From Chengkuizengella axinellae (lineage in GTDB: Bacteria > Bacillota > Bacilli > Paenibacillales > KCTC-33759), in the NCBI RefSeq assembly GCF_030730905.1, contig NZ_JAVAMP010000007.1, positions 62,001 to 126,000 of the forward strand: a stretch of 64,000 bases of DNA, read 5' to 3'. Below the pieces are notes generated by a model, which made no database searches, was not told where the DNA came from, and worked only from the letters and a program-made list of their open reading frames with translations. Each line of letters begins with the position of its first letter. Within the stretch, counting starts at the first letter, position 1. The position numbers and the translations under genes were made by a program. Below are positions 1 to 8,256 of the stretch, one piece after another.

Positions 1-3000
1 CAACACCACTTGCCACTGGAACACCATTCACAGTAATTTCTGCAAGTTCATTTTCAACTGTTGGTGTGACTGTAATGGTTTCTGTTTCGTTTTTTACATC
101 TATTTGATAATGACTAATGAGAACATCAAATGTTGGCGTTAAAGTGCCATCACTTACTTCTAATTCACTTAAATATGCAATGCCTAAATTGATTCCTGCC
201 TCTATAATCGTCTGTTTTACATTGTTTACTCTTTCTTCTAATGCTGTTTTATCCTCACTATCAGATAGAGCAGACAATGTACTTTTTGCTCTTTGGAATG
301 CCTCTTCAGCTTTTATCAGATTAGCTTCTTTTCTTAAATCTTTCATCACTGCACTTTCTAACGTCGTAAATACGTTATCGTGTAAAATCCAGCCTGATGT
401 ATTCGTCTGTCCCCAAACGTGATATCCTACGGCTATGACAGTTCCGTCTGATCTTAAGCCTATGGTATGGTTATTTCCTGCGGCGATCTGCACGATATCT
501 GTCCAGCCTGACACATTCTTCTGACCATAAGAGTTATCCCCTGCAGCTACCATGGTTCCGTCTGTTTTTAAGCCTATTATATGTTTCAATCCTGCTGTGA
601 CCTGCACAATATCGTCCCATTCCCACACTTCTTCCACACCAGAAACATAACCTGCTGTTACCACGCTACCGTCAGATTTTAAACCTAGGGTAAGATTCCG
701 TGTTGCGAATACTTGCACAATATCCGTCCAAGTTGAAACTTCCAGCTGTCCAGAGCCATTTTGTCCAACTGCTACCACACTTCCGTCTGTTTTTAAACCT
801 ACGGTATGATCATATGATGCTGAGACCTGCACGATTTCTGACCAGCCTGAAACATTCATCTGACCATAGGGATTCCCCCCTACAGCTACCACACTTCCGT
901 CTGTTTTTAAGCCAACTGTATGGTTCAATCCTGCTGTGACCTGTTTGATATCTTTCCAGTCTGACACATTCGTCTGGTCCAAAGAACCACTTCCTGCTGC
1001 TACCACACTACCGTCTGTTTTTAACCCTAGAGTATGAGAATATCCTGCTGCTACCTGCTTAATATTCGACCAGGTTGACACTTCCGTTGTCTGACCACTA
1101 GTATCACTTCCTACTGCTACCACACTTCCATCTGTTTTTAACGCTACTGTGTGCATTTCGCTTGCTGCAATTTTTCCTCTGAATGCTCTTGTGACTGTTA
1201 TGGTGTATTCCCTTGTTAGTCCATTTTCTAAGGTGACAATAACGTTTATGTGATTTTGGCGAAAATCTAAATCAATCACATTAGATTCAATCCCACTTGC
1301 CACTGGATCACCATTCACTGTAATTTCTGCAAGTTCATTTTCAACTGTTGGTGTGATTGAAATGGTTTCTATATCGTATTCTACATCTATTTGATAATGA
1401 CTTGTGAGAACATCAAATGTTGGCATTAAAGTCCCTTCACTTAATTCTAATTTACTTAAATATCCTAAACTAACCCCTGCTTCTATAATCTCCTGTTTTG
1501 CATTGTTTACTCTTTCTTCTAATGCCGTTTTATCCTCACTATCAGGTAAGGATGACAATATGTTTATTGCTTTCTCAAGTGCTTCTTCTGCTATTGAGAG
1601 ATTTGTTTCTTCTGTTAAATCTTCATTCACTGCACTTTCTAACTCCGTGACTACGTTATCGAGCAAAATCCAGCCTGTTACATTCGTCTGACCATCATCG
1701 ACCTTTCCTACTGCCACCACACTTCCATCTGATTTCAAGCCTACAGTATGAAAATTCCCTGCGGCGATCTGCACAATATCGGTCCAGGTTGACACTTCCG
1801 TCTGTCCTTGATCATTCAATCCTACGGCGACCACACTTCCATCTGATTTCAAGCCTACGGTATGAGCATCTCCTGCGGCGATCTGCTCGATATTAGACCA
1901 GCCTGACACTCCCGTCTGACCTGATGTGCTAAGTCCTACTGCTACCACAGTTCCACCGCTTTCCAACCCTACCGTATGAGATTTTCCTGCTGCCACCTGC
2001 TTAATATCTGACCAATCTGACACTCTCTTCTGCCCTGAAAAACCATCTCCTTCAGCGACCACGCTTCCATCTGTTTTTAAGCCTACGGTATGATAATATC
2101 CTGCTGCCACCTGCTTAATACCAGACCAGTTTGACACTTCCGTCTGACCCGACTTGTTCAATCCTTCGGCGACCACGCTTCCATTTGCTTTTAAGCCTAC
2201 AGTATGATATGCGCCTGCCGTCACCTGAATGATATTGGTCCATCCTGTGACATTCGTCGTCTGACCATCACTATTCTTTCCTGTCGCTTCCACGCTTCCA
2301 TCTGCTTTTAAGCCTACAGTATGATAATATCCTGCTGCGATCTGCTCAATATCTGTCCAGTCTGACACATTCGTTTGTTGATCATCATTCAACCCTACAG
2401 CAACCACACTTCCATCTGGTTTTAAACCCACGGTATGTTTATCACCTGCTGCTATAAGAGTTGGAGTAATGTCTGAGACATTGAGGAATAGAGATTGAGA
2501 TGCATTTAGAGAACTAATTTCATGCTGAATAGTCACCGTACGACTCGCTTCTTGTTCTTCCGTTTCATTACTCACAACCGTGACAATACTCACCACTTGA
2601 CCATTGAGCAGGTCGTCGTTTGTGACTTCATAAGTTTCTGTTAATGCTCTACTCTCAGCGACTTTAAGGGTTGGAATGGTTTCATCCATCTCAAGCAAGT
2701 CATTCTTTACAATGACTTTGGTGAGTGGTATCGTACCTTTGTTCGTGACTGTCATGGTGTATTCAATGGACTGTCCAACTGTATAGACCTCATCCTCTGA
2801 AGTGATGTCCAATTCCAATTCAGTTATCTCCATTGCTGCTGCACTTGTTACTGTGATTGTATACGTTTGCTCTATTGCTTCTCCTGTTGTTTCATCTTCT
2901 GCTGTCACATTGATTTTAATTGTGGTCTCTTTCTCTGTCTCTAAAGGAATGTTTACCTCACTTCCACTAGTTACTGTATCTCCGTCTACTTTGATCGTTA

Positions 3001-3409
3001 CGTTTTCGTGATCAACTGTGGGCGTGATCATAATAGAATCGAGTCTATTATCTACCTCTACCACATATTCGGTCTGATTCGGATCAAAAAACAAGTTTCC
3101 AGCATTTAAAGTTAAATCGCTTAAATTGGCGTTATTAGATAATGTCGAAAATTTTTCGTTTCTACTTCCGTTATCAAGTTGATCATTTTGACTCGTATCT
3201 ATCTCAAGATCCTGTTGACCTAATGGTATATCTGGCTCGACCCATTCTTTATCCTCGCCTAAACTGGATTCTGTTTCAATACCTTGACCTTGATTGATTT
3301 CCCCTTCATCCCCATTTGCGACTACATTCATTTGTTGTTGAAATACAGGTTGATTAAATAATACGATGACTAATAATATTGATATCATTTTATAAAAAAG
3401 ATTTTTCAC
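1..3409 (-). CDS. Secreted RCC1-repeat / cadherin-like surface protein, C-terminus beyond window
   Basis: I read this frame by hand from a GTG start at 3409 (GGGAGAAGGAACAA before it) to position 1 without a stop, about 1136 codons; it is open at the left edge. The order is: signal peptide (residues 1 to about 30), acidic low-complexity segment, cadherin-like beta-sandwich (about 85-190), a DUF11-like beta domain (about 195-295), seven RCC1-type repeats (about 315-578) with the pattern HTVGLKxDGSVVAVG, a helical segment (about 578-648), and a second cadherin-like domain (about 650-738). Then come seven more RCC1 repeats (about 743-1008), a second helical segment, and the start of a third cadherin-like domain. 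RCC1 repeats normally build beta-propellers, so two seven-bladed propellers fit. The protein is probably exported and cell-wall or matrix associated; its ligand is unknown. The first 30 residues and an acidic motif (QNDQLDNG) match the neighbouring LRR protein. Confidence 0.85.
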   Translation of the reverse strand, partial: MKNLFYKMISILLVIVLFNQPVFQQQMNVVANGDEGEINQGQGIETESSLGEDKEWVEPDIPLGQQDLEIDTSQNDQLDNGSRNEKFSTLSNNANLSDLTLNAGNLFFDPNQTEYVVEVDNRLDSIMITPTVDHENVTIKVDGDTVTSGSEVNIPLETEKETTIKINVTAEDETTGEAIEQTYTITVTSAAAMEITELELDITSEDEVYTVGQSIEYTMTVTNKGTIPLTKVIVKNDLLEMDETIPTLKVAESRALTETYEVTNDDLLNGQVVSIVTVVSNETEEQEASRTVTIQHEISSLNASQSLFLNVSDITPTLIAAGDKHTVGLKPDGSVVAVGLNDDQQTNVSDWTDIEQIAAGYYHTVGLKADGSVEATGKNSDGQTTNVTGWTNIIQVTAGAYHTVGLKANGSVVAEGLNKSGQTEVSNWSGIKQVAAGYYHTVGLKTDGSVVAEGDGFSGQKRVSDWSDIKQVAAGKSHTVGLESGGTVVAVGLSTSGQTGVSGWSNIEQIAAGDAHTVGLKSDGSVVAVGLNDQGQTEVSTWTDIVQIAAGNFHTVGLKSDGSVVAVGKVDDGQTNVTGWILLDNVVTELESAVNEDLTEETNLSIAEEALEKAINILSSLPDSEDKTALEERVNNAKQEIIEAGVSLGYLSKLELSEGTLMPTFDVLTSHYQIDVEYDIETISITPTVENELAEITVNGDPVASGIESNVIDLDFRQNHINVIVTLENGLTREYTITVTRAFRGKIAASEMHTVALKTDGSVVAVGSDTSGQTTEVSTWSNIKQVAAGYSHTLGLKTDGSVVAAGSGSLDQTNVSDWKDIKQVTAGLNHTVGLKTDGSVVAVGGNPYGQMNVSGWSEIVQVSASYDHTVGLKTDGSVVAVGQNGSGQLEVSTWTDIVQVFATRNLTLGLKSDGSVVTAGYVSGVEEVWEWDDIVQVTAGLKHIIGLKTDGTMVAAGDNSYGQKNVSGWTDIVQIAAGNNHTIGLRSDGTVIAVGYHVWGQTNTSGWILHDNVFTTLESAVMKDLRKEANLIKAEEAFQRAKSTLSALSDSEDKTALEERVNNVKQTIIEAGINLGIAYLSELEVSDGTLTPTFDVLISHYQIDVKNETETITVTPTVENELAEITVNGVPVASGV

Positions 3410-3461
3410 TTGTTCCTTCTCCCTTCACAATACGGATCATTTTGTTCAAAACATACATTTC

Positions 3462-3519
3462 CATTTCAACTTATTTTTTTCTGTCCATTCCATTTCAACT
3501 TATTTTTTTCTGTCCATTC
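3462..3519. repeat. 29-bp perfect tandem duplication in the 5' leader
   Basis: Two adjacent identical 29-base units (3462-3490 and 3491-3519) lie 53 bases upstream of the RCC1 gene start, inside its transcribed leader. On the minus strand each unit carries the micro-ORF ATG GAC AGA AAA AAA TAA. The leader of the LRR paralogue lacks the duplication. Confidence 0.9.
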
Positions 3520-3596
3520 CTTCCCTCCTTCTCATTTTTCTCGTACTGTAAGAAGGCTGTACATTGGATTCACTTTGCCGTATTTTCCTGTCAAAA

Positions 3597-3639
3597 AATT
3601 CATGATGAAATGATCTCAAAAGCAACTGAGTGACATATC
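3597..3639 (-). other. Candidate leader micro-ORF with very strong Shine-Dalgarno
   Basis: On the minus strand AAAGGAGGTGATGATATG precedes two overlapping short frames: a 6-codon frame from ATG at 3636 and a 13-codon frame from ATG at 3639. The ribosome binding site is stronger than that of the RCC1 gene about 200 bases downstream. It could be a regulatory leader peptide, or the truncated start of a lost gene. I see no attenuator attached to it. Confidence 0.3.
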
Positions 3640-3764
3640 ATCACCTCCTTTTTTCCAACTCCACATTTCTGAATCAAATGAATGAGGTAAACCATCACAG
3701 CTAATGAAATTAATATAGGTTTCTTCGCACAGAGTAGTGTGAATTTAGCAAAGATTTATATATA

Positions 3765-3880
3765 AATAACAAGCTGGCAGGATGGACTTATCTTCAAACT
3801 GTTCATAGACTTACAATTGCATAATTACATTTCAGAGACATTATAATAAAAGCCCCTCTCAACAAACTCTCAAAGTTTTG
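3765..3880 (-). promoter_or_regulatory. Shared promoter-leader block, copy A (RCC1 gene)
   Basis: Minus-strand block containing TTGAGAGGGGCTTTTAT followed by TATAAT (-10 at 3840-3845). At a 17-base spacing the -35 would be AGTTTG, which is poor. The block continues through ACAGTTTG and AGTCCATCCTG into the leader. The same arrangement precedes the LRR gene (5640-5745) and the SLH gene (10475-10590). Conservation extends upstream and downstream of the -10, so this is more than a core promoter. The 3410-3764 stretch below it is leader. Confidence 0.65.
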
Positions 3881-3929
3881 TTTTTGAATCACTTGTCTCA
3901 TGAAAACGTCATATACATTTTTCTTTTAA

Positions 3930-4031
3930 ATGTATAAAGCTGATTGGAAAATCTGTTGGTGAATATATGATTGAATCCAGTATTGAAAAAGCGGGGTATT
4001 TGTTGTATTACAGGAATGGAACAGAAGTATG
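3930..4031 (+). pseudogene. Short coding remnant divergent from promoter copy A
   Basis: The plus-strand frame ending at the TGA at 4029-4031 reads IEKAGYLLYYRNGTEV. It resembles IERAECLLLYKGMNVTEV in the frame at 10604-10864, which lies in the same divergent position beside promoter copy C. This suggests the duplicated segment once carried a divergent gene. Function is unknown, and no start codon with a ribosome binding site is visible. Confidence 0.3.
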
Positions 4032-4098
4032 AAAATTAGAAAAAAAATAAGGTACTCATCCATTTAAAATCTGGTATGAATACCTTAAAACACTTTAC

Positions 4099-4350
4099 TT
4101 ATGTAGGTTTATCCATGTTTTTCAAGTTACAATTAGCCGTAGTTTTATTCGAATAATTTCTTAAGAATGCTATTTGCCTTCGATTAGGGTGATTAAAGAG
4201 TACATCTTTAATTTCATCCATTTGGCAAATAAGTAGTATGGAATTACTATTCACATTAAAGCTTGTATCAACGTATTCACCCCCTGTAACTTTGAAGCCA
4301 AGTGATTTGAGGAGATGATAGCTATCACTATTGACAACAGTATCTGCCAA
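4099..4350 (-). CDS. Hypothetical 83-residue ORF, possibly a gene fragment
   Basis: TTG-start ORF of 83 codons downstream of a decayed SLH-like segment. I do not recognise a family. It has no signal peptide or membrane segment, and the weak upstream GGGGTG would be its ribosome binding site. It lies in the wake of the LRR gene, where the reading frame is broken, so it may be the displaced C-terminal part of an older, longer surface protein rather than a gene of its own. Confidence 0.25.
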   Translation of the reverse strand: MADTVVNSDSYHLLKSLGFKVTGGEYVDTSFNVNSNSILLICQMDEIKDVLFNHPNRRQIAFLRNYSNKTTANCNLKNMDKPT

Positions 4351-4397
4351 AACATATTAACACCCCATATTAAGAAGGCTATTGAATACTGCTTGAA

Positions 4398-4526
4398 CTA
4401 AATGAGGACGATTCCATTTATAATGCCTGCTTTGGATGCTACTTCAATATAAGGGTAAGACCATCTCTCTTTGTCCACAACGTTAAATCCGAAGTTGTTA
4501 GTTCTGGAGTTGCAAATTGCTTTGTT
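4398..4526 (-). pseudogene. SLH-domain remnant downstream of the LRR gene
   Basis: Immediately after the LRR stop codon, the next frame (+1) reads through VVDKERWSYPYIEVASKAGI and on to NG, which is the core of an S-layer homology motif (W, PYI, A, GI, G). It then stops at 4398-4400. Compare YSDVKTEGNWAYSYIEAGTS in the intact SLH protein at 8257-10281. The LRR protein therefore probably once ended in an SLH anchor lost by frameshift and decay. Confidence 0.55.
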
Positions 4527-5502
4527 ACATATTTAATTTTCCATTCAACTCTTCCGCAATAAAATCTGTATATCCTTTAACAATGGTTCCATTTGAATTG
4601 ATGTCAGGACCCCATATATAAAGGATTTCTAAATTCGTCAGATTTCCTAGGTTTGTAATACCTGTGGTGGTGAAGCTATTACTACCTAAATAAAGGTTTC
4701 TTAAATTTGTCAGATTTTCTAAATTTGGAATTTCTTCAATTAAATTACACTCTAAATTAAGGGTCTCTAAATTCGTCAGATTTCCTAAACTTATTATATC
4801 TGTGATCTTGTTCCAAGATAAATCAAGACTTGTTAAATTTTTTAAACTTTCTAGACTTTCAACATCTGTGATGAAATTCCAAAATAAATCAAGGGTCGTT
4901 AAATTCGTCAGACTATTTAGGTTTGATATATTTGTGATAACATTCCAAGATAAATTAAGGGTCGTTAAATTCGTCAGACTATTTAGACTTTTAATTTCTG
5001 TGATATTGTTCTTTTCATCGGTAATAAAATCGTAACCTAAATAAAGATTTGTCAAATTCACAGCATTTTCAATACCTTCAAGGCTGTTAATACCTAACCC
5101 TGTAGCATCTAATTCAGTTAGTTTTTCTAAGTCTGTTACTTTTAAATCACCTGTTATGTCTAATTTAACTTTTATCGCTTGTTCTAAGTTCGAGTCTTTA
5201 ATAATTGGATCCAAATTGCTTAAATTTACGTTATTAGATAGTGTTGATCCCTTTTCATTTTCACCTCCATTATCCAGCTGATCATTTTGGCCCGTATCTA
5301 TCTCAAGATGCTCGCCTGAATTGGATGGTGTTGTTAAATCTTCATTGATTACACCCTCATCCCCATTTGCCAATAATGTTTTTAAGTTAACATTAGTTGA
5401 TTGAGGTGCTGCACTTACATACATCTGTTGTTGAATTACAGGTTGAATAAATAAAACGATGACTAAAAATAGCGATATCATTTTAAAAAGCAGATTTTTC
5501 AT
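4525..5502 (-). CDS. Secreted leucine-rich-repeat (internalin-like) protein
   Basis: 325 residues with an N-terminal signal peptide (MKNLLFKMISLFLVIVLF, about residues 1-31). An acidic segment containing QNDQLDNG is shared with the RCC1 protein. Then come a cap-like segment beginning near IKDSNLEQAI and about seven leucine-rich repeats of roughly 22 residues (pattern LTNLTTLNLSWNxITxI). GGAGAAGGAACAAATG gives the start. LRR ectodomains of this kind bind protein or glycan ligands outside the cell. No LPXTG or intact SLH anchor is left; the SLH remnant lies just after the stop in another frame. As it stands the product would be secreted and not covalently anchored. Confidence 0.8.
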   Translation of the reverse strand: MKNLLFKMISLFLVIVLFIQPVIQQQMYVSAAPQSTNVNLKTLLANGDEGVINEDLTTPSNSGEHLEIDTGQNDQLDNGGENEKGSTLSNNVNLSNLDPIIKDSNLEQAIKVKLDITGDLKVTDLEKLTELDATGLGINSLEGIENAVNLTNLYLGYDFITDEKNNITEIKSLNSLTNLTTLNLSWNVITNISNLNSLTNLTTLDLFWNFITDVESLESLKNLTSLDLSWNKITDIISLGNLTNLETLNLECNLIEEIPNLENLTNLRNLYLGSNSFTTTGITNLGNLTNLEILYIWGPDINSNGTIVKGYTDFIAEELNGKLNM

Positions 5503-5639
5503 TTGTTCCTTCTCCTTTCACAATAGAAATCATTTTGCTCAAAACATACATTTCCACTTCCATCACATCCAATGAAATTTAAAAACAATGATTTCTTCGC
5601 CTTGTAGTATGAATTAAATAAAGCTCTATACGAAAATAA

Positions 5640-5745
5640 CAAGCAGGATGGACTACATTTCCAAACTGTTGATGCACTTACATTTGCTCATGAATAGAAT
5701 TCAGACCCATTATAATAAAAGCCCCTCTCAATAAAATCTCAAAAG
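5640..5745 (-). promoter_or_regulatory. Shared promoter-leader block, copy B (LRR gene)
   Basis: Contains TTGAGAGGGGCTTTTAT and TATAAT in the core block 5708-5731, then ACAGTTTG and GTAGTCCATCCTGCTTGT further downstream, as in copies A and C. The last 70 bases of the leader before the start codon also match the RCC1 gene leader. The group II intron begins about 45 bases upstream of this block. Confidence 0.65.
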
Positions 5746-5789
5746 CTTAGTTTTTAAACCCTTTGTCCTTATGAAAACGTTCTATAACA

Positions 5790-7705
5790 ATCGGGTAGGA
5801 GGCTACCCATTAGTTGAGTAGCCGACCTCCCACACCACCGTGCGTACCGCTCGGTACACGGCGGTTCCTAAGTTTACACAGTGACTTGTCGATAATATTC
5901 TGAAAAGAAGAGGAATCCAAATCCTTTGATTCGATTGTTTCCAAGGGATTTGGAGAGGATTGGACTTTTGGATGTTCTCCAGTAGCTCTTTCTTGTATTG
6001 GCATATTCCCATGCTTTCTGTTTATGAATTCCGAGGGATTGAAGCATTTTAAATCTTGTCTTTATTCGCTTCCATTGTTTCCAGTAAACCATGCGGATTC
6101 GCCTTCTCATCCATTTATCCGTCTGATGGAGCAACTTCTTCATATCCGCAATTTTGAAGTAGTTCACCCATCCCATGATATATCGTCTAAGTTTCATGGC
6201 TCTGTCATCGTTACCTATTCCATGACTTCTTGAAGTCAATTCTCTTACTTTACTTCTCATCTTTGCAATAGATTTTGGATGAATTCTGATTTTCGTTTCT
6301 CCCTTGTTTTGGTAGAATGAGAACCCAAGAAATTTCACTTTCCCTACATAGTCAACCACAGTCTTTTCCCTATTTACCTTAAGAAACAATTTCTTTTCAA
6401 TAAAAGGAAGGATGTTTTTCAATGTACGCTCGGCACTTCTTCTGCTTTTGCAAAAGATGAGCAGATCATCCGCATATCGCACAAATCGGTGACCTCTTCT
6501 TTCGAGTTCTTTATCTAATTCATTCAGCATGATGTTGCTAAGAATTGGACTAAGTGGTCCTCCTTGCGGTACGCCGACTTTCGTTTCTTCGAATTTATGT
6601 TTTACCATCGCTCCAGCTCTCAGGTATTTGTGAATTAGAGATATGACTCTACCATCTTCAATAGTTCTCGATAGTATTTCTGCTATTTTACTCTGATTTA
6701 CGGTGTCAAAGTATTTCTCCAAGTCCATATCTACCACATATTTATATCCTTCATTTATGTTGTTCTGACTTTTCCTGATTGCCTGATGTGTGCTTCGTTT
6801 AGGTCTAAATCCAAAGCTGTTGTCTGAAAATTGCTCTTCGAAGATAGGCGTTAGTATTTGATTGATCGCTTGCTGTATGACTCGATCCACTACAGTCGGG
6901 ATTCCTAATTTTCTTTTCTTCTTCCCGTCCTCTTTCGGTATCTCTACTCTTCGAACAGGATGAGGACAATATTTACCGTCCAGAATGGATTGCTTGATGA
7001 GGTTCCCGTTTTCTTTGAGATACTGTAGAAGTTCATCTACTTTCATCCCATCGATCCCATGAGAACCTTTGTTAGCTTTTACCTTCTTGAATGCTTGATT
7101 CATGTTGTCTCTCCTCACAATTTTCTCGAGTAACCCTTTCTTCGACTCGTTTGCGTCGGTGTTGTTGTTTTCAGTTATCCGCCCAAGATTGTGCACTCCT
7201 GCATATCCTTCATGTTCCGCACTATTCTTTTGCAGTGAACCTTCCACCCAATTTTCATCTGTTGGAAGTTGGCTGCCCTTCGCTCCTGTATTGGTAACAT
7301 TCATTAACTAACACCTCCTTAGGTTCAGCCCTTCCTCGGAAGTTTCGACAACCCCGAGTACTATGGCTTCTGCTGACTTCTCATGATAAATCTTGTTTCA
7401 ACCGTGATTCAAACTCATTTCCTCACGTCCATGAGACCTCCCACGGTAAGACGATTCACTTTCCTTCCATGTACCCACATCATTTACATCGGTATGTCCG
7501 TGTAGTTATTGGACTTCGTTTTGTTTGGCAAACTCATCCCATACCTATGCCTGATGATGTTCGTGTTCCTTGGGTCGGAATTTTGACTCCAGCTTCCTTC
7601 AGATTCCACCTCGCAATGGACACCCTTGCTCTTAGCTAATGGTTGGTAACTACAAACCCCCATAATGGACTTTCACCACCTAGTTAATCGCCATGCGTGG
7701 CACAC
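5790..7705 (-). mobile_element. Complete group II intron, bacterial class C type
   Basis: On the minus strand the intron begins with GTGTGCC at 7705 and ends with a domain V/VI structure. The domain V arm GAACCGCCGTGTACCGAG lies at 5850-5867. Domain VI has a GGCTAC/GTAGCC stem and a CTAAT bulge, and the 3' end is near 5790. Length is about 1.92 kb. It lies directly behind a rho-independent terminator (7711-7747) in the sense orientation, which is the known target preference of group IIC introns. It encodes one reverse transcriptase/maturase. End positions are by motif; the 3' end could be off by a base or two. Confidence 0.88.
5874..7304 (-). CDS. ltrA: Group II intron reverse transcriptase/maturase
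   Basis: 476 residues. An N-terminal RT-0 region is followed by the palm and fingers, with RKLGIPTVVDRVIQQA, FGFRPKRSTHQAI, a GVPQGGPLSPILSNIML motif and the catalytic RYADDLLIF. The C-terminal group II maturase (GIIM/X) domain includes WVNYFK and MRRRIRMVYWKQWK. There is no C-terminal HNH endonuclease, as in class C introns, which use replication-fork or single-stranded targets. The start at 7304 has AAGGAGGTGTTAGTTA in front. The frame is intact, so the element may still be mobile. Confidence 0.95.
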   Translation of the reverse strand: MNVTNTGAKGSQLPTDENWVEGSLQKNSAEHEGYAGVHNLGRITENNNTDANESKKGLLEKIVRRDNMNQAFKKVKANKGSHGIDGMKVDELLQYLKENGNLIKQSILDGKYCPHPVRRVEIPKEDGKKKRKLGIPTVVDRVIQQAINQILTPIFEEQFSDNSFGFRPKRSTHQAIRKSQNNINEGYKYVVDMDLEKYFDTVNQSKIAEILSRTIEDGRVISLIHKYLRAGAMVKHKFEETKVGVPQGGPLSPILSNIMLNELDKELERRGHRFVRYADDLLIFCKSRRSAERTLKNILPFIEKKLFLKVNREKTVVDYVGKVKFLGFSFYQNKGETKIRIHPKSIAKMRSKVRELTSRSHGIGNDDRAMKLRRYIMGWVNYFKIADMKKLLHQTDKWMRRRIRMVYWKQWKRIKTRFKMLQSLGIHKQKAWEYANTRKSYWRTSKSPILSKSLGNNRIKGFGFLFFSEYYRQVTV

Positions 7706-7710
7706 CAAAA

Positions 7711-7747
7711 AAAGCAGGGAAAGATACGATCGTATCTTTCCCTGCTT
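7711..7747 (-). terminator. Rho-independent terminator and intron insertion site
   Basis: On the minus strand, AAGCAGGGAAAGATAC pairs with GTATCTTTCCCTGCTT around the centre of a long perfect hairpin followed by a T run. The intron 5' end begins one base after the T run. It terminates the small gene at 7776-8069. Confidence 0.9.
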
Positions 7748-7775
7748 AAATATCATTTGAATCATTTTGTTATTA

Positions 7776-8069
7776 TCAATTATCACCATCAACAAGTTCT
7801 ATTAAAAATGGATAGTGGTTATTTGCACTTGGGATGATATTTACTCTTTCCAAAGGAACAGTGATCATCACATCAGTTATTGTGCTGTGTAATACATTAT
7901 GATGAGCATAGACCTGTTTACCAATTTTGAATGAAGTTAGACTCCCTATATTTATAAAGAAACTAATCGAACCATTATTACTTAAACCGTGATTAGTACT
8001 TTCTTCAACAACATTATTGTCGATTCCAACATGATTCTTTTTGAATAATTTATTATAAAGAGCTTTCAC
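7776..8069 (-). CDS. Conserved-looking hypothetical protein, 97 residues
   Basis: GTG start at 8069 with GAGGTGATAGA in front. The product is soluble, without signal peptide or membrane segment. It is asparagine- and histidine-rich in the middle (VYAHHNVLHSTITDVMITVP) and appears beta-rich. I do not recognise the family. It has its own strong terminator, which supports a real gene. The neighbourhood gives no functional clue beyond lying in the surface-protein locus. Confidence 0.6.
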   Translation of the reverse strand: MKALYNKLFKKNHVGIDNNVVEESTNHGLSNNGSISFFINIGSLTSFKIGKQVYAHHNVLHSTITDVMITVPLERVNIIPSANNHYPFLIELVDGDN

Positions 8070-8256
8070 TCTATCACCTCATTTTTAAATCTCTAGTTGT
8101 TCTACATCAGATAATGAGAGTTCTAAAAGTAGATTAGCTGACTTTTATAGTCAAATAAACGCTCTTCCACATTTTCAAGAAACAAAGCTTCATCTGTTTC
8201 CTCGATGTTTAGGCTTTGCTAGAAGTTAGTTCAATCATAAGTTAATGTGAAAGATT

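Noticed and set aside
117-422. Plus-strand ORFs at 117-422, 700-939, 1404-1691 and 2802-3011
   Set aside because: All lie antisense to the continuous minus-strand RCC1/cadherin-like reading frame; their mutual similarity only reflects the internal duplication of that gene.
3379-3633. Plus-strand ORFs 3379-3633 and 3410-3613
   Set aside because: Low-complexity Phe/Ser-rich translations across the leader and its 29-base tandem repeat, with no ribosome binding site; better explained as leader of the minus-strand gene.
5803-6012. Short minus-strand ORFs 5803-6012 and 5810-6004
   Set aside because: They overlap the end of the intron reverse transcriptase and ribozyme domain V/VI in other frames and have no independent support.
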